Positions 21,758-35,168 of a DNA stretch of 64,000 bases are shown one piece after another (the stretch's first letter is position 1; every line of letters begins with the position of its first letter). The DNA is taken from contig SRSI01000048.1 of the NCBI GenBank assembly GCA_005656395.1, positions 1,798,001 to 1,862,000 of the forward strand. Reading direction: 5' to 3'. The notes beneath the pieces were generated by a model. It did not search any database and was not told where the DNA came from. It saw only the letters and a list, made by a program, of their open reading frames with translations. The stretch comes from Strongyloides papillosus. Lineage: Eukaryota > Nematoda > Chromadorea > Rhabditida > Strongyloididae. A program made the translations under genes and the position numbers.

Positions 21758-22885
21758 ATGGTAGAGGAATCAAAATACCTAAAAGTTATTTTTTCTAAAT
21801 TATCTATTCTTTTTCTTATTATTGTTGGAGGGATAACAAGTATCAATATCTATATTTTAACAAACGAATACACCAGGAGTAGACCAATATGCCTTATCAA
21901 TGATTTAATACCCCCTGCATTAGATTATCATAGGCTTGCTATGCCAATAGCATTGGTAAGTATCTAATTACTTTGATTAACTTTATTAATTTTAATAATA
22001 TTTAAAATTTTTCTTTTTAAGTTATGCCGTTCAATTGAATTTTCACTTGTTATAAATTATATACAGATTTTTTTATCAGTTGTTGCTGTATATGGTTCAT
22101 TGAAAGGAAAAAGGATACTTTATATAATTTGTTTTAATTTTATTATTGTTTTAATTACCTTTGGAGGTCTTTTTTTAGGACTTGTAATTATTATTATCTC
22201 GAAAAAACTTGTCCTTAAATCAGCTTTTACACTTTTTTTTATCTTATATCAGGATGATGACGAATTTTGTCTTGTTATTGAACCAGTCCTTAAATGTCGG
22301 CAATACAATGTTGCACCAATTAATAGAAGTAATGAAATTTTAAAAGATATTCCTTTTGATGGAGATATTATTGAAAGAAAATGTGGAGTTAGAAGTTCTA
22401 ATGTACGTTTATTCTTACTCTTTTTTATTTAATACAAATATTACTTAATTAAAATTTAATTTTATTTATCATTCAAAGGATAACATTTTAGATTGAGGAA
22501 AATGAGAATGATTGTACTAGAATATTTAACAAATGTAACATTATCCTACAAATGGGTTATATACATCTCAATAATGTACTTTTTATTTTTGACAATTGTA
22601 ATAGTTCAAATAATGAGAATCATTTCATGTAGTAAAAGTAGTAATAAATATTTTGGAAATTTTATTAGAAACACAAGAAGAGGTGAAGAACATAATTTGG
22701 AGGTGGAAGAGGGAGAAGAAGAGGATGATGATGATGAAGATGAGAAGGAGAAAAAAAGTAATAGTGATATAATTATAGAAGATAACAATAATCGAAATAA
22801 CGATGATATCCAAGAATTTGAAATGATAACAATTTATTTAAATGATAAACAGTATAATGATAATGAAGATGTTGAATTTTTATAG
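21758..22885 (+). CDS. Multi-pass (tetraspan-like) membrane protein of unknown family
   Basis: Best model: exons 21758-21955, 22067-22402, 22492-22555 and 22605-22885, phase-consistent, 292 residues. The start MVEESK is chosen because it is conserved in unit A. Membrane segment 1 is SILFLIIVGGITSINIYIL. A loop with one Cys follows, then RLAMPIALIFLSVVAVYG (segment 2), KGKR, and ILYIICFNFIIVLITFGG (segment 3). Next is a cysteine-containing loop (FCLVIE, LKCRQY, ERKCGV, NDCTRIFNKCN) and a very acidic Glu/Asp/Asn tail. The order of segments and Cys loop recalls tetraspanins, but I see no CCG motif. An earlier acceptor at 22021 is possible. The 22556-22604 intron is uncertain, because another frame across it encodes a fourth hydrophobic segment. 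Gene real, exact 3' structure unsure. Confidence 0.55.
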
Positions 22886-24273
22886 GAAACATGTGATGGA
22901 ATAAAGCAAAAAATTACAGTTTCTTCGAGTATAATTTTGTTTTCATATAAATTTATGAAGTGAAATTATTAGTAATTGTTTTGAAGAATGTACTTTAATT
23001 TGGTGCATTTTGTTTCCATAAAAATGTTATTTATTTTAATTTTTCATCTCATAAAATAAAAAAATATTGCATGTATATAGAGTATAAAAATAATTAATTT
23101 AATTTTCATTACCAATTTATTTATCACACACCTTGAATCTGCAATATCGAAGCATCATAATGGAGTTAAAATTTTTCATACTAATACATATATCAGATAA
23201 GTTTTTTGATAAGATATTTTGTGATAATTAAGAAGAATTTTTTTATTTTCCGTTTTCTAAAATTTAAAAAAAATGTTTTTAACTTAAAATGTAAAACGAC
23301 AAAAAAAAGGATATATTTACATATTTTATGTATGATATCTTTCACTATTTTCTTAGGAGTATAATTTTCTTTATTAAAAATACACATAAAGTATAATTAT
23401 TCTACCATAACATTTGTAATGATAGTAAAAAATACAAATATATTTTCAATATGATAAAGTTATTTTCACAGTAACTTAATATACATACATTATTCTTTAA
23501 AAGAATAAAGATTAAAACTTATGTTAAAAGTATAACTATGCTATATTTTTATGATTTAATTTTAACTAAAGATAAAAAAGTTCTATTTTCTCCCAATTTC
23601 TTGTTAAATTGTGGTAGTAAAAAATTTTGCATATATATAATACATATATCTTCTTCCATATATAAACTATTAATATTCAGACTATTTTGTCAATTATTTT
23701 TGATGCAGTATGGTTCGTGAGATTAAAGTAGAACAACTTACTCCTTATCAGTGCATTAATATGCCCTTTTTGCTTTTCTTTTAAAAGTAAAAATAAGACT
23801 TTGATAGATATGTTTTATAAACATTACGAGAGATTGATTTTATTCAATTTTTAAAGAGTAATTTATAATTTTTTCTATTCAAGTTATGTAAAGCATAAAA
23901 AGAATATTAAGATAAAAATATGGGAATAATCTTCACTATATGTCTTATAATTTTATTGTATATTGTTTAAAAAAATCTACTATTTTAATATTCCAGGAAT
24001 ATTATCCTTATTTTTCATTCTAATACTAAATGTTATTGAAAAATTGATAATAAAATATTTATTATAGGAAAGATATAATATTTTAATAAATATTTTTAAT
24101 TTAATCATCGATTTTTTTATAATAAATGTTAAAATATTAATTATTTTTATAACCTTACAATGAAACATAATATATTCTTTCCTTCTCACTATTATTTTCA
24201 CTTTGTTACTTTTTGATAAATGATAATATTTCTAGAAAAATATATATTATATTCATATTTTAATGGAGAGAAA
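22886..24273. other. Intergenic, nothing recognised
   Basis: AT-rich region between the duplicated block and the MCTP gene. Short frames here lack coding character. The MCTP promoter should lie in its right part. Confidence 0.5.
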
Positions 24274-27200
24274 ATGTCATTGAGAAGAAATAAATCAAGA
24301 ACAACAACCACTAATTCGTCTACCTCCTCATTTTCATCATCTACATCTCCATCCTCCTCCCGTTCTCGAAGTTATTCTCCCTCTAAATGGAGAAAAAGAA
24401 TCAAAAATAAATATGGTTTGTTTATTTTTTATGAACTAAAAAAAGACAATGTATGATTATAATTTCTATGTATATATTTATGACGGGGTATTTTATCACC
24501 TCATATATAAATATATTATATTTTTATGAAGACATATACACCTTATTCAAAAAGACACACTCACTTTTTATTTTTTGATAAAAATTTATGAGTCTACTTA
24601 ATTTATATGTCTCCTACAAAAATAAATGTAAAAAAAAAGAGAGAAATTTATTAGTATATCCAATTCCCCTCCCTCTCATTTAATTTAAAAAATGTTTAAA
24701 AGGGGATAATAAAAATATGATTATATAATGTTGTTTTATCAAAATGTAAATGTTATTGTTTTAAATATTAGCATAAACTAACTTTAATACATTCTTCTTA
24801 GACAATTTTTGGTGTTTATCACTGCCAACAATTGACTCGATGCAGGGATTTGAGGAGGACACACACAAGACGGTGAGTGATAATATTTCAAGAGTTCAAA
24901 GTAACAATGGTCAGTTATCAAGAAATAATACTCTAAATATGAGTAGTAATACAACAGAAATTGAAGATTACCTTATGGGTAAGTTTTTTAATAACATATA
25001 TTATGAAAATTAGTGATGTTAGTCGTGAAAATTAATTCATTTTTATTTCATACTTTTTCCTCCTCGATAAACATTCACTTCCAATTACCCTATAATTATT
25101 ATAATTACATAAGACAAACATAAAAACTTTTTTATAGCCTACTATTCTTTTTTAATAAAAAAAGTTTATTAAACTAAAGAATTTCAAGTAACCATATTTA
25201 CTTTTGTCTTTTTCATACTTATTACATAACTTTCCTCAAAGTACATGCACTTTCATTTATTTTAAAAAAAGTGTATATACATATGTAAGCTAAAAGTTAT
25301 AATTTGATTTTTTATTCCTTATAGATGTACATACACATTTGTTTCTATAAAAATAAATTTAATATATTAAAAATTACTTTATAACTATAGTTTGACTTTA
25401 TTTTTTAAATAAAAATAAAAAAAACAGCATAAATTAACATCTACTTGAGAATAGAGTATAAAAAAGTTTTATATTAAAATAATTATACATCTAGATATTT
25501 AAAAAGGAATATTGTTTTTTTCTTATTAAATAAAATTAAGAAAATGATAGTATAAAAAAGTTAGAATTTTTGTCAATGTCATCTTAAGAAATATTTTATA
25601 AGAGATGTTTTTGTTGGAATAAATCTAATGATATAAATATAGGAGATAAAAAAGAGTATATTTAAAATTATAAAATAAATAAAAAATAAAAAATCATCTT
25701 CATTGTTGATGGTGATTTGATTGTGATTGAGAAGTATTATTATTATTATAAGTTAATGTTTATTTGTATCTAAAAATGTATGCATAGAGATATTTTGAAG
25801 AATATAAATATATAATACTATGAATTGTGATATTTTTTGTTTATTTAATTTTTTATGTCTAAGTTGTGATAATTATCTATATTTTTGCATATATATAAAT
25901 ATAATATTTCATTCTTTATATTATCTTAAAAGTGTTTGTATATAAATTTATATTTATTATGTACGTACACAAACATGTGTTTTTGTTTGATGTTATATAA
26001 TATATCACCATGATATATTTAGTATAATAATGCTTATATTTGTTTTAGAATTTCCAAATCCATCATCATCATCAATGATACCACCTAAGAGTAAGGTTAA
26101 TTATAAAAAGGATAATGATAATAGGAAAAGGAAATGGTTCTCGACTGGTAATTTATTTCATCCAAAGTAACTTTTTTACTCTCATTTTTTAATATACAAT
26201 TATTTTTTTATTGTTAGGAATACCAAGAACGAGATAATTGATGGGCACGTTTTTTCACCTAGAATGGTAATAAAAAATATGAAGAAAGCTTTTACTATTT
26301 CAAGGAGAAGCAAAGACAAGAAGAATCATTTTATTAAAGATATCAATTGCCTTGTGGTTGATAAAAGTATAACATCAGAAGAGTATAATAACGAACCGAA
26401 ATTTGTATGTTTTTTCCTTTACGCTATCATCTGTTTCTCCATAAGCATATAACAACAAAAAGACAAAATACTTTTAACAAAATAATAATCCCATTTAAGA
26501 TGCAAACACTGCCTCCTACTCCTAAAATAAAAATATCATAAAAAGTATAAATATTAATATTGCTAATAATAAAATATATGAGATTGAAACAAGCCACTAT
26601 TTATTAGAAATAATTAAAAAAATTGTTTGCAACAAAATAGTATTTCTATATTTGTTAACTAAATACATTTTTATTGTTTAAACAATCACGTATATTTAAG
26701 GAAGATGTTTTTTATGACATGCAACTAAATAAATTCCCCTACATATTTTATAAATAATTAGATATTTTAACGTATTTTTTATTAATTTCTATTTCTATTT
26801 TATGTTATATTTTAAACTGTGGATGGTGTATTTATTAAAGTTATTTAAAAATGATTCAAAGGATGTTCCTGAAAAATTTGATGATGTATTGTTATACAAG
26901 TCCATTCTTATCCACTTCTTTTTATTATATTTTTTTTGTTATTTACCCTAAGTAATAATAAGTTTTCATCATTTTTTCTTTCCATTTTAGGCAGTCAATT
27001 CATTGGCAAACAATGAAGAGGAAACAATAAATAATGGGAGAGAAGATAACATAAAATCCGAACAGCAAATCTCAACTTATGTACGTTTTCTATTATCATT
27101 TATTATTGTCACATTTATTTACCATAAAAATCCAATTAAATTATCCTCCTTACACCCTCTTCCTCATCAATTACTCTTTAAACTTTCTTTTATTTTTAGA

Positions 27201-29526
27201 TTCCTTTTGATGATGAGGAAGTTTATGTTACCTTTCGCCTTACGATAACCCTCCATTCTGGAATAAACTTAGCAAAACGTGATGCCTGTGGAAGTAGTGA
27301 TCCATATATAAAATTTAGATATAAACAAAAGGTAATCTATAAAAGTAGTGTTATGTATAAAAATTTAAATCCAACCTGGGATGATGAATTTTCTTTTCTT
27401 ATTCAAGATCCAACAGAAAAATTGTATGTTGATTGTTATGATTATGATAGGTTTATGGCTGATGATTATATGGGAGGGTGTGTTATTAATCTTTCTTATT
27501 TTAACTTATCACAGTACGTTTATATAACTCTTTTTTGTATTTACACCTTTTTTATCTTTAATCCCTTCTTTTTAAAATAACCCTTTTAATAAATATTTAT
27601 TTTAGAAATTATGATCTAAAATTAGAATTAGTTGATAAAAATAATCCTAATATTGGTGAGGAGTTGGGTTACCTGACTTTATCAATAAAAATTGAGCCAT
27701 TAACAAAAAAAGAAAAAGATATTTTTTTGGGTAAAGCTATTAGGGGTGTTATAACAAAAGATAAACCACAAATTAGGATAGGAAAGAACCAACAAATATG
27801 GAATTCTGTGTTAAATATTGTACTTGTTAGAGCTACATTAAATTCATTAACACTTCAAACACCATGTGGTAGACCATCACCATATGTAAAATTCAGATTA
27901 GGTAATGAAAAATATAAAAGTAAAGTTATGGGACAGACCTTTGAACCCCAATGGTTGGAGCAATTTGATTTACATATATTTAATGAAGAAGATCATGATT
28001 TGGAGATGTCCATTATTGATAAGACAACGAATACAATATTGGGTAATACTTCATTAAAGTTAAGTGAAATAATTAAAGAACAAACTAATGAGATGTGGAT
28101 AGAGTTGGATGACGAGAAAGGAGCATTATTATTGTTGGTTTCAATATCAGGATCAAGTGTATCATCAAGATCATTTGATAAGGATGATGAAACGGATATG
28201 GAGAGAAACGAAAAAATTAATCAATATAAAATATCAAAAACCTTTGATGATATTCACGATATTGGTGTTCTTACTGTTAAAGTTTTTAAAGCAACGAATT
28301 TAGCTGCATTAGATTTGAATGGTAAAAGTGATCCTTTTGTTGTCGTTGAATTAGGAAATGCTCGTCTCCAAACCCATACGGTTTACAAAACATTGAATCC
28401 ACAATGGAATAAATTATTTACATTTAATATTAAAGATATCCACTCAATTGTTTATTTTACATTATATGATGAAGATCCAAATAAGAAAACGGAATTCCTT
28501 GGCAAAGTTGGCATACCATTATTATCAATAAAAAATTGTTCAAAAAGATGGTATGGTTTGAAGGATATGTCACTTAAGCAGAGAGTAAAAGGTGAAATCT
28601 ACCTTGAGATGGATGTTATCTGGAATCCAATCCGTGGTGCCATTAGAACATTCAACCCCAAAGAAAGAAAACTAATTGAAGGTCAAAGAAAATTTCAAAA
28701 ATCGAAATTAATGAGAGATGTTAACATTTTAAAGAATTATTATAGAATGTTAACAGAAATCTCAGATATAACGACTTCAATATTTAATTGGGAAAATTAT
28801 ATAAAAAGTTTTGTTGCAATGATTAGTTTTATTGTCATTATTTATTATATAGAACCATTCCATTTACCACTAATATTTTTAGTGATAATGTTAAAAAATT
28901 ATATGCACATAAAAGTTAGGAAAAGCAATAGTTTTTATGGTAATTTATTTACAACATCGAATTACTCGATACCAAATAGTGGTAATAATAGTCTTATGAG
29001 GCAAGATACATCAGAAGCTGACATTGATAATCAGGAATTTAATAATAGTCCGGGAAGGAGGCAAAAAGAGAATGTTGTTACGACATGGAAAAATACAGTT
29101 TTTTCACTTGGTGATAATTTAATTCTCGTCCAGGAGGCTCTCCATTATATTGTATCATTAATAGAAAGAATCAACAATACATTAAATTATAGTGTACCTT
29201 ATTTATCTATTCTTGCTACAGGAGCATTGGGGATTATAACAATAATATTATACTTTATTCCTATAAGATGGATAGTTATGGTTTGGGGAATAAATAAATT
29301 TACCAGGAAACTTCGTAATCCACATTACATACCAAATAATGAACTATTAGACTTCCTTAGTCGTGTACCATCTGATACAGAAAAGGTTAGTTTATTATTT
29401 ATTTTCTTTTATTTATTTCTCTCATGATTATTATAAATATTCTTTTGACATAAAAATTATATTATTTTACAGGATATGTTTTCTGAGTTTGTCATTAATC
29501 GACAACAGTCGGATGGAAGAAAATAA
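24274..29526 (+). CDS. mctp-1: MCTP: multiple C2 and transmembrane domain protein
   Basis: Eight exons are phase-consistent throughout: 24274-24415, 24802-24978, 26049-26166, 26218-26404, 26991-27080, 27200-27513, 27606-29385 and 29473-29526. They encode 953 residues. The N-terminal ~235 residues are low-complexity (Ser/Arg-rich, then Asn/Lys-rich). C2A is at about 250-365, with Asp residues in KRDACGSSDPY and DCYDYDRFMADDY. C2B (412-520) has lost most Ca-binding Asp (CGRPSPYVKF). C2C (563-665) keeps ALDLNGKSDPF and LYDEDPNKKTEFLG. Two membrane segments (about 744-775 and 874-905) flank a cytoplasmic loop, followed by WIVMVWGINKFTRKLRNP. This is the MCTP arrangement: ER or vesicle membrane proteins that sense Ca2+ and support synaptic transmission. 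The symbol follows the single nematode family member. Large introns of 1070 and 586 bp occur in the 5' half. The start could be the in-frame ATG at 24220. Confidence 0.9.
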
Positions 29527-30987
29527 AAAAAGAGAATGAAAAAATTTTTTTCTTTTCTTATATTAAAAAGAATATACATATATTTACGTCACTTAATTAA
29601 TTTATTTCAACTATTTACATTCCAAAAAGATTTTTTTTTCATATTATTCAATTTTAAAAAGTACAAAATTTTTAAATAAAAAAAATAAGAAAGATGAAAT
29701 TATATTTTGTATGGATAAATATATATATGTGTATTAGAGAGATGAATTTTGATAAGATGATAAAAAAAATAAAGGAAACAAATAGTTATCAATAAAAGAA
29801 AATTCTTCTTTCAAATTTATCTTAACTGTTCATCTTTATTTTTTTAATGTATGGGACCATTAAAGTAGTACATGTATTTTTGAAATTTTTTATTCAAAAA
29901 GTCTTTTGTGAATGTAAAAATGGGATTGTTAGATTTTTATTATCACTCTTAAGAAGGTAAATTTTCGTCCTCCTATAATTTTCCCTCACTTTCACATCTC
30001 TTCTTCATTAAAATTATATTCTAAGCAAAATTAGAAAAAGGTTCTATTATCTCCAAATTTGTAGGAAAAAGGCAATGGTTGATGATGTATAAAATATCAT
30101 TTACCAATTACAATACCAATACCACTTTCAAGAACAACAATTTTTACTATTTTTTCAACAATTAAAATTACTGCTATAGAAATATAATTACATCAAAAAC
30201 CATTAAAAAATACATTTCATTCGTAATGGAAAAAAATGTAATGTAAATGAGTTTTTATTGTACCCTAAGATGTGGAGGAAAAAAATATCTACATATATAG
30301 ATGTAAATATTTTTTAATAATATTTTTGTTAAAAAAAACTACAATTTTTAAATAATTTTATCGTTGCAATTTTTTTTCTTTGTAAATATTGTTGATAAAG
30401 CGGAGATATTTTTGCAGTGGAGAGGGAGAAAAGAAAAACCTTCATGGAAATTCTCCATAATTTCATTCATTTTTTTTCATATCCCCAGTAAAAGTAGTTA
30501 TCCATTAAATTACCATTCTCCTTATCTCTTAACATTCTTTATATAAAAATATTTTATTTTCTGAATATAATTTGAAAAAAAAGATGTGCGAATAAGTTTA
30601 CAATAAAAAATAATTATAATATTAGTTTGATACTCATTTTCATGACTATTAATGATAAAAATAGCATATACTTTTTTTTCTATTTCACTCATACTCGACA
30701 AATAGCGTGAAAAAAAAGGAAGAAAAACTTTATTAAATATATATTTCTTGAAAAAGGTTGTTATACACTTTTTTCGTTATTATTTATATATACCAGAATA
30801 CACTTATATGTACATAATAAATTTAAACTACATTTAAGAAACATAACAAAAATACTTATTAAATATTAGTACAAAGAGATTATAAGTACTTTGTTATGTT
30901 TAAAATTGTTAGTTATACAATGAATAGATAATTTAGGTATTTATCTTTTTTTTATTTGATATTTAATGTTTTTGAATTTTATATTGT
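29527..30987. other. Intergenic, nothing recognised
   Basis: AT-rich 3' flanks of two convergent genes. No gene seen. Confidence 0.5.
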
Positions 30988-31647
30988 TTATTTTAATATA
31001 CCCATGGAGTTTGAGTGATTTGAGGTATAACAACAGGTAAAAACTTTTTTTATCTTCCTCCAGGTACCCTCACATCTTTGTGATGGCTTTACACTTGGAA
31101 ATGGTGTTCCAGAGATTGGTAGAATTAAATTTAACTCATCTAATGGTGATTCCTGATCTGTATCTTCGTTTGTTAACCTCGTTAGCTTGGAGAAATTAGA
31201 TCCATTCCTATTGTTGATGAGGCTAATATTATGGAATGTATCAGATGATGAATCTAGATGATTATCTCTAAATGATTGTATTTTTGAGACAGTTTTATTT
31301 CTGAAATTTGTTCCAAAATTGTTCCTATTTGTATCAGCATCCTCCTCCAGTAACAGCTTTTCTTCATCATCAATTGAAAAATGTACTGATTCAAAGTAAA
31401 GATTTTGAACTAAAAATAAGAATTTATTTGAATAAACAAAAAAATCATTTAAATCAAAAAAGTTACCCTCTTCTGCCATATTTGTTGGTGGATTAAAATA
31501 AACAGCTCCACCAGATTCATTAATATTATTATTATTTTTAATCTCCATATTACATCTATTCTTATTAAACATTCCTCCATTTGTAGGGGGTATAGAATTA
31601 GTATTACTAACTCCAGATCCTAAAACACTCCTCTCTTTAACTGCCAT
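30988..31647 (-). CDS. Unknown protein, Asn/Ser-rich
   Basis: Two exons, 31647-31467 and 31409-30988, joined across a 57-bp intron (GTAACT...TTTTAG), give 200 residues. The protein starts MAVKERSVLGSG and has an Asn-rich stretch around MEIKNNNNINESGG, an acidic middle (IDDEEKLLLEEDADTN), and a C-terminal part with PISGTPFPSVKPSQRCEG followed by WRKIKKVFTCCYTSNHS. The KKVFTCC stretch resembles a membrane-proximal palmitoylated sequence. No signal peptide or membrane helix is visible. I do not recognise a family. The clean intron, the change of frame across it and the non-repetitive composition argue that it is a real gene. The 3' end could differ if another small intron exists. Confidence 0.6.
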   Translation of the reverse strand: MAVKERSVLGSGVSNTNSIPPTNGGMFNKNRCNMEIKNNNNINESGGAVYFNPPTNMAEEGNFFDLNDFFVYSNKFLFLVQNLYFESVHFSIDDEEKLLLEEDADTNRNNFGTNFRNKTVSKIQSFRDNHLDSSSDTFHNISLINNRNGSNFSKLTRLTNEDTDQESPLDELNLILPISGTPFPSVKPSQRCEGTWRKIKKVFTCCYTSNHSNSMGILK

Positions 31648-34600
31648 CCCGTTTTTAGATGAAATATATTATTAAAAAATAGAAAGTATCTTGAAAATGG
31701 AGAAAAAAAATATATATGAAAAAATGATGATGATGTAAAAAAGGATGAAGAGAGTTTTCTTTGAACAAAAATCTAGCCTAATATATGTATACCACCTATA
31801 GACAAATATATGTTAAGAAATATGGTCCAACTTTTTATCAGCCCCTTAACAGATGGTCTAGATATATAAAAGCATATATATCTTTACTTCCATATATATA
31901 TATATAAAATATAAAACAGCCCAACATGACGATACTGATGGTGGTGGTGGAGTCGTAGAGAGAAGACAAGGAAAAAAGGAGGGGGTAAAAATATGAATGT
32001 CTTGTAAAACCATGGATTTGGACATTTTCTTTTTATTTTATTTATATATAACATATTTAAAACTTGAACAAGAACTTTTTTCCATAGTAGTGTTCTATAT
32101 ATATAAAGATAAATATATATATTGCCATATACATCTTCCTTATTTATAAAATTATAGTTAAGAAAAGGGAAAGAAGAAACAAGAAGAAGACCCTTAACAA
32201 AGTTGTCAAGTGATAAATTATTCTTCATTACAACAACTTTTTATGTAAATTTATATGGAATATAAATAATTGTATCTTAAAAAGTAATAGTTATTATTAT
32301 TTTCTATTAATAATAAGATTAGTCTTCTTAAAATTAAAAATTATTACCGTAATATGAGTGATGTATTTTAAAAGAAGTTTTTTTGATGATCTTTAATGAT
32401 AAAAATGTTAAGAAAAGAAAAGTTTTCCTGACATTTTTTTTAAAAAAGTTTTTCTAATTTTTAACTTTTTCAAAATAATACCATTTAGTTCTATAAAAAT
32501 AATTTATCATATATTCATTTTTTACAAAAACAATATATATAATACATATTTTTCCCACTCTACACTTTTTCAATTTTTATTTTCTATGAAAAAATTACAT
32601 CTCATATTTATTAATATTATTTTTTTCTTTTTAAATCATTTAAAGTATTTTAAAGATTCTATTTTTAAAACTGATAATGTATAAAAAAAATATACCATCT
32701 TATTTTGATAAATAATTTGACTGTAAAAATAAGGATTTCTTTTTTTAAACTTCTTCTTCCTTTATAAATCATTAATCGACCTTAATTTATGAAAGAAATT
32801 TATTTTGAAGGGGGTCCTCTTTTTTTGTCTTAATATAATTCAATTTTTTCATTTGTTTTTATGATAAGTTCCTTCTAATGGATTAAAGGGAAGATTATCC
32901 TCTTCTTTGTGATGTAAAAGATAGTTATTTTATGATGATATAAGTTCATTATAAAATTAGTAGCTTCCTTTTGTTTTTAATTTTATCCATTTAAAAATCC
33001 ACAGTATTTGAATGGTAAATTCTCCGAAAAGACATTGTAATGTTATATCAACAGAAAAAGATAATATTTTATATGGAGTGAAGAATATTAAATTCAATTA
33101 TATAGAATATAATGAAAGAAATATAGAAATGATTCTTGATCAAAACTTTTTGTCAATTCTTTTTATAAAATTAATACTCATTGAATATATTGCAATTTTT
33201 AATTTTATCTAGGAAGATTTTTCCATTAAACATATAAAAAGAACCATCAAATAAATAATAAAAATTAAATATCATTGAAAGAAAAAAATTTTATTAAAAT
33301 TAAAAGAACATTTTAAAATAAAATATCTCTATACATGGTATTTTGTATATAATTTGTTACCAACAAAAATAAATTATTATATTTCAAATATTAAATAAAT
33401 TAGAATTTTAAAATGCCTATTATATGAATTTAATATCCTAAAAAGCTGTTAAATAAATTTGATAAAAATAAAATTTTTTTGTTATGTATGATGCTGGAAG
33501 AGAATATATATACTTTCTGCCATTAATAAATTTAAGATTATGGAAGATGTGAAAATTATATATTTCACAATAAAGTTAATTTCCTAATAACCAAAGGTCA
33601 TTATATTTATACGTTTGATGATTAAAAGCTTATTACTATAACTTTTAAACACGCCATGTTGAGATAATTTAAGAAATAATTTTAATAGCAGTAAAAAAAC
33701 TTTATTACAGCTGGAGGAATGGACAATACTTCTACAAGATGTGGTATAATATAATTATTTTTTTAAATGACGTAGTAAATATTATATATAATTTTAAGTT
33801 AAGGATTGAAAAAAAAACTTTTAATTAGTTTCTTTTTTAAGATGAGATATTAATTTATGACACATTTTTAGATTTAAATTTGATCTTCTTTGTATTATTC
33901 ATGTTATAACCACTTTTTACAAAAAATTTTTAAACTCATTATTACCTACATAAAGTATGTATTATGTTTGTTAAAAATTTGTTTAAGAAAAATCCCAAGA
34001 ACAACTTTTTTATGCCAAATAAAAACTTATTATATTTGTCATAGTTAATTTTCCCTAAAGTAATATATTTTAAGAATGCTAAAAATGTTCAACTTTTAGA
34101 TTACATGAAAAATATTAAATTAAACATAAAACGTGGAAAAAATGTAACCTTCAATTAGAGTAAAAGTTTAAGCTTTATTGAGAATGTTATCGGAAAAATG
34201 TAATATATAATTATCATATTAAAATTAAGTACATCAACTATTTTAAAGTATGAGTAAGAGATAGTAAACTTTTGAAATCATATTATTATAACTTTAAAGT
34301 TGTTGCCTCAAATATAATTTTGAAATTTTGTGATACTGTTTCTTTATCTATGGAACTTCTTTTTTTAAAATTAAATTTACTAGGTCATGAATTAATTTGA
34401 AGATAACAAAAATAATACCTTCCTTTTAATGATACCATTTCTTTTAAACTACTTAATAATCGAGTGGCGTATGATTAAAGATTACTTCAATTTGAAAACA
34501 AATAGCACGTGTATAAAAGTTACTAAAATAAAATTTAATTTAGTGTAATTTTCCCAATTGTTCATAATTTTTCGAAATTAAAAGTTCAAAAATTAGATTT

Positions 34601-35168
34601 AAGATATTTTAATTACTTAAATCAATTAAAATTTAATAATTCCAATAAAAAGTCATGTTTATATAAAAGGGAAATTTTTTAGTGTAAAACATTGATTCAT
34701 TTCAAAATTATATTACCTGAAAATAAAAAATTAAATCATGAATTTGGTTGTGAAAGAATTTTAGTTAAAATATAAAGTCACGTTGTGTGAATTTACAACA
34801 AAGTCATCTTATTTTTTGCCAACTCCTTGAGAACTCTATTAGTGTGTCAATTTTGTTGAATAAATTGGCTTGTCTTCTTAGTTGAAACCTTAAAATAAAT
34901 AGTTTCAATCCTGTGTTGATTGAAATTGTAAGTTTAACGTAGGAATAATAATAGAATTCTATTTAATCAGAAACAGAAAGAATAAGTAAGTCATCATTTC
35001 GAGAGAGTTTTATACTTATCATTTCTTTTTTGAAATCCCGTTCCTTTACATGAATAGTAGAAACTTTCTTTGAAGTAAATACAAATATTAAAACAATACA
35101 ATTCAAAAGCACATTTATTTGAAAATAGATTATTCACAGTCATATGTAAAAAAAAATTATATAAAAAA
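31648..35168. other. 3.5-kb intergenic region, nothing recognised
   Basis: Very AT-rich. The first few hundred bases should hold the promoter of the preceding minus-strand gene, with many ATATAT runs at 31880-32130. Frames at 31884-32228 (-) and 33012-33212 (+) are biased only by base composition, and I do not call them. Confidence 0.5.

Larger units (their letters stand above)
15880..22885 (+). repeat. Tandem duplication, unit B (with transposon insertion)
   Basis: This is the second unit of the duplication, with a complete second gene. Its upstream part (15880-16558) aligns with 12524-13225. The alignment then breaks exactly at the 16561-19255 element and resumes at 19258 with sequence matching 13228 onward. 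This shows that the element inserted after, or independently of, the duplication. Boundaries are approximate. Confidence 0.8.

Noticed and set aside
22606..22813. Ser-rich and Ile/Phe-rich minus-strand frames
   Set aside because: Antisense shadows of the acidic tail of the membrane-protein gene.
28109..28303. Second frame inside the MCTP exon
   Set aside because: Overlaps a clearly conserved C2 domain in the true frame.
31884..32228. 114-codon minus-strand frame
   Set aside because: Tyr/Ile/Phe-rich translation of ATATAT repeats; no support.
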